From a virus, in the IMG/VR virus record IMGVR_UViG_3300023179_000232, positions 1 to 40,157 of that record: a DNA stretch of 40,157 bases. One strand, written 5' to 3'. Position numbers and translations under genes: made by a program. This document shows positions 5,199-14,000 of the stretch, piece by piece; positions within the stretch are counted from its first letter, which is position 1; each line of letters begins with the position of its first letter. Under the pieces are notes generated by a model. That model searched no databases, had not been told where the DNA came from, and saw only the letters and a program-made list of their open reading frames with translations.

Positions 5199-7910
5199 AT
5201 GGCCAATCTCCTCGTCACCGCCCTCAATGCAGGCGAGTTAAGTCCATACATGGACGCCCGCACGGACGTCGAAAAATACCGCTCCGGTTGCCGCACGCTG
5301 GAAAACATGGTCGTCCTGCCCTACGGAGGCGTTTACCGGCGCAGCGGCACCGAGTATCTGGGCGAAGCCAAAAACAGCAACCGGCGCTGCCGCTTGATCG
5401 GGTTCAACTTTTCCACGACCACCCGCTTTGTCTTGGAGTTTGGCCACCTTTATGTGCGCGTCTGGGGCAACGACTCTCCGGTCATGCACCCCGCCGGAGC
5501 CGCGTGGGCGACCGGCACAGCCTATGCCATTGGCGACATCGTGACCAGTGGCGGCACAACGTATTACGCCGTCACCGCCCACACAAGCGCCGCGGCCTTT
5601 GCCACCGACCTTTCTGCCGGTCGCTGGTATGCCCAACCGGCCAGCGGCGTCTTGGAATTTCCGTCGCCCTATCAAGAAAGCGAACTGCGCGAACTGCAAT
5701 ATGTGCAAGTCAATGACATCATGTATATCGCGCACGCCAACCACGCGCCGCGCAAGCTGTCCCGTCTGGCAGACGACGACTGGACGCTGGTGCCGGTCGA
5801 GTTTAAGTGGCCGCCGCTTATTGACAACGCCAACACTGAGGAAATCACGCTCAACGCCAGCGCCTTCAGAGGCAACATCACCGTTTCGGCCAAAGACAAG
5901 GGCGGAAGCGCACGCAACAACACGTTTTTAAGCGGCCATGTCGGCTCGCACTGGGCCATCGAATACGCCCGAAAAAGCAGCAGCTTGACGCTCACCATTG
6001 GAGGAAACTTTGTGTCTGACTTGGAGTTGGACATTGGAGGCCAGTGGACGCTTACCACGGTCGGAACATGGCTTGGAACGCTGCGCCTGTTGCGCTTTCC
6101 AGACAGCGTCGTTGATAACTTCGGCTATTACCAAATTGGATCGGCCACCAGATCCGGCACAGCGGCCACCATCACGTTGGCCAACCACGGGGTCAATACC
6201 AACGATTTGCTTTATGTCAACTACGTCCAAAACGTGGGGATGGGCGGATTGGGCGCGGCATTGGTTTCTGCCACGCGGACGGGGCCGGACACCTTCACCA
6301 TTCCTGTCAGCAACACAGGCTCCACAAGCGTTGCCACGTTTTTCTTCCAGAACATCACGCGCATGGAGGTTATCCGAGAATTTAAAAGCGAAACAACGGC
6401 GCGAAACATTATCGCGACTGGAGAAGCTCTGACGCGAGGAGTCTACAAGCTGCAAGTGCTGGATTATGTTTCCTCCACCAACGCCAAAGCGTTTTTTGAA
6501 TCTTCCGATTTCACCAACGGGGGATCTTTTGTCATCAACTCAATCGTCAGCGGAGGCGCAAGCGCCAACGCAACGGTCAAAACTTTTCTTGGCACACGGG
6601 TGCCTCCAGACACTTTGCTGTGGAGCGAGGCCGCATTCTCCGGCGTGCGCGGCTACCCGCGGGCCGTGGCCATCCACGAACAGAGACTTTGCTTCGGCGG
6701 CACCGCCCACCAGCCCAACACTGTTTGGTGCAGCAAAGTAGACGACTTTGAAAACTTCCAACTGGGGAGCAGCGCGGACGACGGGTTGCAATTCACCGTG
6801 GCCTCGTCCGAAGGCAACCGCATCGAATGGATGTTCAGCCAACAGCGACTTATGATCGGCACCAGCGGCGACGAGTGGACAATCGGCGGGGCCAACAGCG
6901 GCGAGGCATTCAGCGCGACCAACGTGCAGGCCCAGAAGCAGTCGTCTTTCGGCTCCAAGACTATGCGGGCCATCCTGCTCAACGACGTTTTGCTTTTCGT
7001 CCAGCGCCGCGGGCGCAAGGTGCGAGAACTGACCTACAGTTTTGAAAGAGACGGATGGGTTGCGCCGGATCTGACTGTTTTGTCCGAGCATGTGACCCAA
7101 GGCGAACTGGTCGAATTGGCCTTCCAGCAGCAGCCCGACGCCATCCTCTGGGCGGTGCGGGGCGATGGTCAACTGGTTGGCATGAGTTACGAGCGCGACC
7201 AACAAGTTGTCGCATGGCACCGGCACACGACCGACGGGGAATTTGAGTCCGTCGCCACCGTCTACGGACTCTCCGGCGCGGACGACGAGGTCTGGATGGT
7301 GGTCAAGCGCACCATCAACGGGCAGACCAAACGCTACATTGAACGCTTTAAGGCCGACAACCGCGCCAAGTTTGAGGCCCAGACCAAGGAGGATTGGTGG
7401 TATCTGGATTGCGCCAAACGCTATTCCGGCACCGCCACGGCCACCATCACCGGACTGTCCCACTTGGAAGGCAAGACCGTCAGCGTCTTGGCCAACGGGG
7501 CCGTCCAGCCCGATGAGACGGTCGCCGGAGGCCAGATCACCCTCGACAAGACCTACACCAAGGTGCTGGCCGGTCTGCCCTACACCTCGACCATCCTTCC
7601 CATGAAGTTCGACTTTGATCTGCGCGACGGCCCGACCCGCGGGCGCAAAAAGCGCATCAACCGTATCGAGGTCAGCCTTTTCAAATCTTTGGGCGGGGAG
7701 GCCAGCACCAATGGCAGCAACTGGCTTTGGATCTACCCGCGGGACTTTGACGACCCGATGGACGCCAGCCCGCCGCCTTTTTCCGGCGATGCCGAGGTCG
7801 TCGTGGCGGGCGATTACTCCGACGACAGCGACATCTATTTGCGCCAGCGCCTGCCTTACCCGTTCACCGTCCGCGCCCTTGTCGTAAAGCTCGACGCATA
7901 CGGGGATTGA
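5199..7910 (+). CDS. Tail tubular protein B (gp12-like nozzle)
   Basis: A 903-residue protein that would form the tail nozzle through which DNA leaves the virion. The N-terminus has the hallmark LNAGELSPYMDARTDVEKYRSG and NMVVLPYGGVYRRSGTEYLG, followed by FNFSTTTRFVLEFG. The middle contains GYPRAVAIHEQRLCFGGT and the GSSADDGLQFTVASSEGN / IGTSGDEWTIGG propeller-like segment characteristic of this family. The C-terminal part (VSLFKSLGG, then PYPFTVRALVVKLDAYGD) is β-rich. The start ATG is close behind the adaptor stop. Codons 230-400 are more AT-rich than the rest, suggesting a replaced variable module. Confidence 0.85.
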   Translation: MANLLVTALNAGELSPYMDARTDVEKYRSGCRTLENMVVLPYGGVYRRSGTEYLGEAKNSNRRCRLIGFNFSTTTRFVLEFGHLYVRVWGNDSPVMHPAGAAWATGTAYAIGDIVTSGGTTYYAVTAHTSAAAFATDLSAGRWYAQPASGVLEFPSPYQESELRELQYVQVNDIMYIAHANHAPRKLSRLADDDWTLVPVEFKWPPLIDNANTEEITLNASAFRGNITVSAKDKGGSARNNTFLSGHVGSHWAIEYARKSSSLTLTIGGNFVSDLELDIGGQWTLTTVGTWLGTLRLLRFPDSVVDNFGYYQIGSATRSGTAATITLANHGVNTNDLLYVNYVQNVGMGGLGAALVSATRTGPDTFTIPVSNTGSTSVATFFFQNITRMEVIREFKSETTARNIIATGEALTRGVYKLQVLDYVSSTNAKAFFESSDFTNGGSFVINSIVSGGASANATVKTFLGTRVPPDTLLWSEAAFSGVRGYPRAVAIHEQRLCFGGTAHQPNTVWCSKVDDFENFQLGSSADDGLQFTVASSEGNRIEWMFSQQRLMIGTSGDEWTIGGANSGEAFSATNVQAQKQSSFGSKTMRAILLNDVLLFVQRRGRKVRELTYSFERDGWVAPDLTVLSEHVTQGELVELAFQQQPDAILWAVRGDGQLVGMSYERDQQVVAWHRHTTDGEFESVATVYGLSGADDEVWMVVKRTINGQTKRYIERFKADNRAKFEAQTKEDWWYLDCAKRYSGTATATITGLSHLEGKTVSVLANGAVQPDETVAGGQITLDKTYTKVLAGLPYTSTILPMKFDFDLRDGPTRGRKKRINRIEVSLFKSLGGEASTNGSNWLWIYPRDFDDPMDASPPPFSGDAEVVVAGDYSDDSDIYLRQRLPYPFTVRALVVKLDAYGD

Positions 7911-7919
7911 CATTAGCGT

Positions 7920-7933
7920 GTTTTGACTAAACC
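7920..7933 (-). promoter_or_regulatory. Dispersed motif site 3 (reverse, exact)
   Basis: GTTTTGACTAAACC is the exact reverse complement of the consensus. It fills the gap between the nozzle gene and the ATG at 7935, ending one base before that start codon, so a bound protein would sit where the ribosome-binding site should be. Confidence 0.75.
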
Positions 7934-7934
7934 C

Positions 7935-8351
7935 ATGAGCCAGCCCGTTCTTCAACTTCGCATGTTCGACCGCGACAAGGATCACGCGCTGCTCGTCGAT
8001 TGGTGCAACGCGCACGGCGGCGAAGTCACTCCAGCCCATTTGCTCCCGCCGCTTGGCGTGATCGTGCAGCAAGACGGCGAGGATGCCGCCATACTCTTTT
8101 TGTATTACGCGCTCTCCGCGGGCGTCTGCTTTGTCGATTGCGCCGCCACCCGCCCGAAACTTTCCCTCAAGGAATCCATCGAGTGCTTTGATGTCGCCAT
8201 TGGCTACCTCAAGAGCGAGGCGCGTCATAATGGCTACCATGTCATGCTGGCCCACGCTTCTCCGGCAGTGGCGCGTTGCCTGTCGCGGATCGGGTTCCAA
8301 AAAAACAAGGAGTCTTTGGTCAGAATGTTTTGTCTGACCGACGAAAACTGA
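7935..8351 (+). CDS. GNAT-like protein in the T7 gp13 position
   Basis: A 138-residue protein that follows the nozzle gene, the slot of T7 gp13. The pattern GVIVQQDGEDAAILFLYYA, then CFVDCAATRP, then FDVAIGYLKSEARHNGYHVMLAHASPAVARCLSRIGF resembles the β-strands and final helix of an acetyltransferase (GNAT) fold. The usual acetyl-CoA-binding Q/RxxGxG/A loop is not evident, so enzymatic activity is doubtful. It probably helps assemble the internal core or tail. I prefer ATG 7935; the in-frame TTG at 7923 would place four codons inside the dispersed motif. The gene ends two bases before the next start. Confidence 0.6.
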   Translation: MSQPVLQLRMFDRDKDHALLVDWCNAHGGEVTPAHLLPPLGVIVQQDGEDAAILFLYYALSAGVCFVDCAATRPKLSLKESIECFDVAIGYLKSEARHNGYHVMLAHASPAVARCLSRIGFQKNKESLVRMFCLTDEN

Positions 8352-8352
8352 C

Positions 8353-9015
8353 ATGCCGCAAATCGCCGTCCCTCTTGCCATTACCGCCGCGGTGTCCAGC
8401 TTGGCCTCCGCAGGAATGTCTTTCTACGGGCAGCAGCAGCAAGCCGCCGCCGCCGAGCGTTTGGCCAACTACAACTACCAAGTGCAGTTGCAGCAGATGC
8501 AGATGCAGGCGCAAATGCAGAAGATTGCCGCCGAGCAGCAATACCAAGCGGGCATGCAGAACGCCACCGCGATGCAGAACGAAGGACTGCGCGTGGAACA
8601 GGAGGCCCGCGAACGGGCCAAGCGTATGCGGGCCGAAAACGAGCGCCTCTTGGGCCAGCAGCGGGCGCAGTTCGGCAAGGCGGGCGTGACCAGCGCCGGT
8701 TCGCCTTTGGCCGTCATGGCCGAATCGGCGGGCCTCATGGAACTCGCCGTGGGCGACGAACTCTACAAGGCCGACTTGGAGCGCAGCGCCTACTTTCGCA
8801 AGGCCGAGGTCGAGAAGTGGCAGGCCGGATATTCTTTGGTGGACAAAGCCGCCGCCGACTACAACGCGGCCAGCGCCGCCTACCGCACCGCGCCGATCCT
8901 TTTGGAAGGCCAGAACACCGCCAGCGCCCTGCGCGTGAACAGCTACGGGTCGCTCATTTCCGGCGTTTCCCAAGCCGCAGGCATTGGGGCGAACTACAAC
9001 TTCAAGTCCCGCTAA
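8353..9015 (+). CDS. Internal virion protein (gp14-like)
   Basis: A 220-residue protein of the gp14 type, which in T7 is ejected and forms the outer-membrane part of the DNA channel. It has a hydrophobic N-terminus (VPLAITAAVSSLASAGMSFYG). A long Gln/Met/Ala-rich coiled coil (residues about 25-100, QLQQMQMQAQMQKIAAEQQ) follows. Then comes the family signature QRAQFGKAGVTSAGSPLAVMAE, and a Gly-rich C-terminus (SLISGVSQAAGIGANYN). Position between gp13-like and gp15-like genes agrees. It starts two bases after the preceding stop. Confidence 0.8.
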   Translation: MPQIAVPLAITAAVSSLASAGMSFYGQQQQAAAAERLANYNYQVQLQQMQMQAQMQKIAAEQQYQAGMQNATAMQNEGLRVEQEARERAKRMRAENERLLGQQRAQFGKAGVTSAGSPLAVMAESAGLMELAVGDELYKADLERSAYFRKAEVEKWQAGYSLVDKAAADYNAASAAYRTAPILLEGQNTASALRVNSYGSLISGVSQAAGIGANYNFKSR

Positions 9016-9017
9016 TC

Positions 9018-11030
9018 ATGGCCAACATCCCGCTCGTCCAAATCCCCAACGCCCCGCAGACCGGCTCGACCGCCGTGCCGCTGCCGGTGGGGGCCATCCG
9101 CACGCCCGACGTCGAACTCATGGGCATGATCGACGACGCCAGCTACATGGCCGTGGGCCGCGCCTACGAGAATCTGGGCAACGCCGGTCAGCAAGCGGCC
9201 AACGTCTTGGGCGACTTTTCGCTGTCGATGGCCCGCGCCACCGACGAGGCCAACCTTGCCGCCGCCGACCGCATCAAGACCGACATGCTCTCAAAGTTCG
9301 ACGCCGAGGTAGCCACCAAGCCGGAGAGCGAGTGGAACGCCATTTGGGAAAACAACTACGCGCCCAAGCTGCGCGACCAAGTGACCTCGCTTCGCATGAC
9401 CACCCGCGACGGACTCAACCGGCGCGACATCTGGCTGGCCAACACCGAGAACGCGGTGAAGGCGCAAGTTTTCACCAGCGCCAACAAAGCCATCGTCCAG
9501 CGCGGCAAGCAGGAGATCACCAACTACATCGACCGCGCTATGGGCGAGGGTCGCTGGGAGGACGCGATGGCCGGATACAAACGCGGGGCAGCAGCGGGTT
9601 TTTGGACGCCGGAGGACGCCGAGGCGGGCATGATCAAGATCGAAGAGGAGCAAAAGGTTTCCACAATGACCCAAGCCATCCAGCAAAACCCCGCCCAGTG
9701 GCGCAAGGAACTGGCCAAGTATCAGAAAGAGGGCAAGAACCCCCACAAGCTGCGCCCCGAACAGGTGCTGCAATTCCGGCGCATGGCCGAGGGCAACCAC
9801 GCCCAGCTTCTCGACGACCTCAACAACCAAATGCTCAACCGCTTGGAAACCGAGAGCGCCGCCATCACCAACGACCAGATCGAAGAATTTTACAACCGGC
9901 CCGACGTCGATGCTCCGCGGGAACTCATCAACAAGATGAAGGAATACCGCGACTTCAAGTATGCCGACACGCCGGAAGGCCAAGCCGAGCAGGCCACGCG
10001 CTTCAGTGACCTTTGGCAGAAAATTTTCAGCTACGACGCGGAGAAGGACATCAGCATGGCCGATCCCGACACACACAAGCGCGAATACCAGCGCCTCATC
10101 AGCGAGATCGTCACGACCGCGCCGGAGGGTCAGCGCAAGCCATTCATGGACACGCTTGACAAGATGGTCAGCGATGCCAACCAAGGCGTCAAAAGCCGCG
10201 CCGACGAGATCACCAAGGGGCTGACCGACTTGACCGGCAAGCTCGCTTCATGGGGTCAACTGGGCGACGACGGCGGGTGGAAGGAAGTGACCAAGGACGG
10301 CAAGACCGAGCGCGTGCCGAAAGACCCCGCCATGCAACTGCAAGTGCAGACCAAGCGTCTGGAGATCACCAACGACATCCGCGCCATGCTGCGCGAGAAC
10401 CCCGACCTCACCGAGGAGCAGGCAATGGAACGGTTCAAGGGCATTTTGGAAAACCGCTTGGACGGCGGGGCGCTGTTCATGCAGCAGCCCGACGAGGAGG
10501 GCTGGTGGGATACCTTTAAGTCCTTCATTCCGGCAGCGGGAGCCGCGGCTTTGCCCGCGCCATTGCAGGCTCCGGCCAGCATGATGTTCCGCGGGGCCAA
10601 GGCACCGGCTTCGATCCGCCACAACAACGCCGGAGCCATGTGGTATGTCGGCGGATGGCAGAAAAAATTCGGAGCCGAGTTTGGTCAGAACCTCAACGAC
10701 GGTCTGGGCCAAGGCAACCAGATCGCCAGCTTCCCCACGCCCGTGCATGGGGCCGCGGCGCTCATGTATCAGCTTGACCGCCCCATCTACCGCAACAGCA
10801 GCGTGCGCCAAGCCATTGCCAAATGGAGCGGGGGCAACAACGTATCCAGCTACCTTTCGGTGCTGAAATCGGCAGGGTTTAGTCCAAACCAAAAAGTGGC
10901 CGACATCATGTCCTCGCCGGATCAAGCCATTGCGTTTGCCAAGGCGATGGCCCGCCACGAAGCCGGAACAGATTACCCGATGAATGACGACCAGTGGCAG
11001 CAAGCCTTCGCCATGTTCCAGCAGGCATGA
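9018..11030 (+). CDS. Internal core protein (gp15-like) with C-terminal peptidoglycan-hydrolase-like domain
   Basis: A 670-residue protein, mostly charged helix (residues 1-520), as expected of a core protein ejected into the periplasm. A Pro/Ala-rich linker (about 510-530, PAAGAAALPAPLQAPA) leads to a distinct C-terminal domain beginning SIRHNNAGAMWYVGGWQ. This domain has a RxNNAG/RxNNPG-type motif, then FPTPVHGAAALMYQLD and AIAKWSGGNNVSSYL. That pattern matches lysozyme-like or transglycosylase-like domains carried by many virion proteins to open the cell wall during injection. In T7 itself such activity sits in gp16, so the fusion to gp15 is notable. The TGA overlaps the next ATG (ATGA at 11027). 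A one-mismatch copy of the dispersed motif lies in the C-terminal coding part. Confidence 0.7.
   Translation: MANIPLVQIPNAPQTGSTAVPLPVGAIRTPDVELMGMIDDASYMAVGRAYENLGNAGQQAANVLGDFSLSMARATDEANLAAADRIKTDMLSKFDAEVATKPESEWNAIWENNYAPKLRDQVTSLRMTTRDGLNRRDIWLANTENAVKAQVFTSANKAIVQRGKQEITNYIDRAMGEGRWEDAMAGYKRGAAAGFWTPEDAEAGMIKIEEEQKVSTMTQAIQQNPAQWRKELAKYQKEGKNPHKLRPEQVLQFRRMAEGNHAQLLDDLNNQMLNRLETESAAITNDQIEEFYNRPDVDAPRELINKMKEYRDFKYADTPEGQAEQATRFSDLWQKIFSYDAEKDISMADPDTHKREYQRLISEIVTTAPEGQRKPFMDTLDKMVSDANQGVKSRADEITKGLTDLTGKLASWGQLGDDGGWKEVTKDGKTERVPKDPAMQLQVQTKRLEITNDIRAMLRENPDLTEEQAMERFKGILENRLDGGALFMQQPDEEGWWDTFKSFIPAAGAAALPAPLQAPASMMFRGAKAPASIRHNNAGAMWYVGGWQKKFGAEFGQNLNDGLGQGNQIASFPTPVHGAAALMYQLDRPIYRNSSVRQAIAKWSGGNNVSSYLSVLKSAGFSPNQKVADIMSSPDQAIAFAKAMARHEAGTDYPMNDDQWQQAFAMFQQA
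10876..10889 (+). promoter_or_regulatory. Dispersed motif site 4 (intragenic; 13/14)
   Basis: GGTTTAGTCCAAAC differs from the consensus at one base. It lies inside the gp15-like gene in the codons for AGFSPNQ, about 140 bases before the next gene starts. Being coding, it may be a chance match, or a site reachable from the 11027 start. Confidence 0.4.
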
Positions 11031-14000
11031 TCAGCTTCGCCGCCACCCCGCAGTCCAAGGAAGCGCAGCAGGCGCGGGCCTACACCGACCCCAGCGCCGG
11101 AGCGCCGCCCTCACGCCGCAGCGGCTCCAACGCGCCCTACGTTGATCGCGACCACTGGAACAAGGTTTTCACCGACCAGACCTACTTCGACTCCATCGCC
11201 AAGCAGAAGGGCATGGCCGAGGGCGCAAAGGTCAGCCTGCATGGCGACGACTACGTCTACCGGCAGGCCATGATCGGCTACTTGGCCGACACTCGCAACG
11301 TGCCGCTCGACGACATGCGGTCGATCTTTGACGCCGAGAAAGACAGCTTCGCCCAGAAGGTCTTGGGCAAACAGACGGCCAGCGCCCGCGAAATGTTTGA
11401 ATGGCAGAAGAGCAAGTTTGAGCGCGACAACGAGAAACAGGCCGCGGCACGCCAGATCCTCAACAACGTCGCGCAGCGGGCCATCACCGACTTCGCCACC
11501 GGAGGCGACACGCCTTTTGTCGAGAGCGTGGCCAAGGACATCGATGCCGCGGGCGACATGTTCAGCGACGAGGAAAAGTCCCTGCTCTGGCAGCAAGCCG
11601 AGGAGAACGACATCAAGCTCCGCGCCACCCAGATGCGCTTTGCGCCGGAGGCCAAGTTCATTTTCGACGCGCTGCGTCAGACGACCGGAGAGGGCGCGGG
11701 CTTTGGCGCTCCCGACATGCGCGAGATGGCCACCCGCTTTGCCAAGCTGCCCGACAACCAGCGCCGCGCCATCTACGAACTGGCAGGCAGCTTTGCCCAA
11801 CTCAACCAGACCGACAAGGGGTTCTGGTATCAGTTGGCCGAATCCCTTGGCCGCGGGGCCAGCGACATTGTCGAGCGCGTGCCGCGCAACATGAAAGAAC
11901 AGGCGCTCCGCAACGACCTTCGCTTGCTGGAAGGCGACCAGCCCGTCTTTGCCGGAACCGGCGTGCAGGGCGTGGCCTATAGCGCCTTCGGCACCAAGGC
12001 GCTGACACCGGAAGAACGCGAGCAGGCCGCGGACAAGGTGCGCGGCGAACTGGGCGTCTTCAAGGTCGAGCGCGAATTGCGCGACTTGGCCGAGCGGGTC
12101 ATTGATCCGATCAAGACCGTCACCGTCCTGCCGGAAATCGTCGAGGAAGGCTTATACGGTGCCGCCCGCAGCCTTCCCTATACCGCCGTCGCCGCGGTTC
12201 CCTACGCGGGCGCTCCCGCGGTCGCCGCCGCCCTCTACAGCAGCAACTACGACCGGATCATGCTGGAGTATCCCGACATCGATCCCGACAAGGCCGCGCT
12301 TCTCGCCGCCATCTCCGCGCCTATCGAAGCGGGACTGGAGCGCATGAAGGTCAACACCATCGTTGGCCGGTTGCCGTTTTTTGGAGGTTTAGTCAAACGC
12401 TTCCAGCATCCCAACCAGCGCAACATCACCCGCATCGCCATCGGCGGGGCAGGGGTTTTGGCCGAGCAAAACGCGCAGGAGATTTTGCAAAACGCCACCT
12501 TCCCCTTTGTCCAAATGATCGGGGCCGCGCTCGACCAAGACATCCCCGAATACAAGCTCGACTTGGCCAGCATGCCGCGGGACTTGGCGGTGCAGTTTGT
12601 CGCCCTTCTCCCGCTCTCCCTCATGGGTATCGGTGCGCTGTCCTACCGCGAAATCAGCCGCGGAGAAAACTATCTGAAAGAAAAGCCGACGCTGATGAAA
12701 GTGTTGAGCGAAGAGGCTGCTGACCGCGTTTTGGGCGCAACTACGCCGGAAGAAGCGCGGGCCATCTTCCGCGAAGAATACGCCAAGCGCACACCCGAAG
12801 AGGTCAAAGCCGCCGCCCAGCGCGTCGTCGATGAAGTCCTCGCCCTGCGCGAGAAGTCCAATCCTGCCGCCCTGCCGCGTCTGGAGAAGCAGGGTGCCGA
12901 CTACGTTGTCCTCTCGCCGGAAGGCAAGGAACTGGCCCGCTCGACCGACCAGACCGCCGCCGAGCAGGCGCTTGTTTCCGCCCGCCGCGAGACGGTGCAA
13001 CGCGAAATGCGCGATGTTCACACCGGCATTAACGAAGCCGTCGCCTTTATCCAGAAGGTCAACGAGGCCCGCCAGCGCGGCGAGGACGTCGCCAAGATCA
13101 TCCGCGAGGAAGCACCCCGCACGCTGCTCGACGACTACGAGGCCAACCCCACGCAGGAAAACCTCGACCGGCTCTTTGAGACTGTCCGCGCCTTCGGGCA
13201 GGAGATCAACGAACCCGCCGAACTGGCCAACTTCCCCGTCACCGGCAGCAACCAAGGCGCACTGCGCGAGGGTATTTGGCGCTCCATCATCCGCATCAAC
13301 GAGGGCGCGGACGGCACCATCGTCATGCGTGAGTTCGCCCAAGACAATCTCAAGCGGGCGATTGCCGAGGGCCGCACCACGTTGGACTTCGTCCGGCAAC
13401 AACTCAACGACATCCTGCCGCAGATCGACAGCGACCGCATGGAGCGCCAGCTACGCACCGAGACGGACACCGACGTCATTGAAGCCTTCTCCGACATTGC
13501 CTTGGCCTACTTCCGCGGCAACATCCGCGACGAGCAAATTCCCGCGGGCCTGCGCGGATTCATCCGGCGCTTGGCCATCTTCACCCGCGACATCTTCCGC
13601 CGCGCCTACAACCTCGCCCGCCTCCGCGCCGAAGGGAAACTCGACCGCGACTTTGAGGCGCTCTTGGCCGAAGCCGTCGGCGTTGACCAGCAGGCGCTGG
13701 TAGACCGCTCCCGCGAAAAGACCGCGCAGGAGGTTGCGCCGGAGACGGCGAATTATTCGATTGGCGTCAGTTCGCAACAAGACGCCGACTACCTCGCAGC
13801 CGTCGAGCGCGGCGACATGGAAACGGCGCAGCGGATGGTGGATGAGGCGGCGAAGGCGGCTGGGTATGATATTGGGCCGGTATATCATGGGTCGCCGGAA
13901 ATAAGCATAACCACATTCAACACAACAAGCCCGCCTCGCAGAACTGGCGATTCCTCGGATGCTCAGTTGGGGGCTTTTTTCACAGATGACATCCCTGCCA

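Noticed and set aside
6540-8381. 613-codon minus-strand open frame opposite the nozzle gene
   Set aside because: Antisense shadow of the tail tubular B gene; composition follows the complementary codons and no motif is seen.
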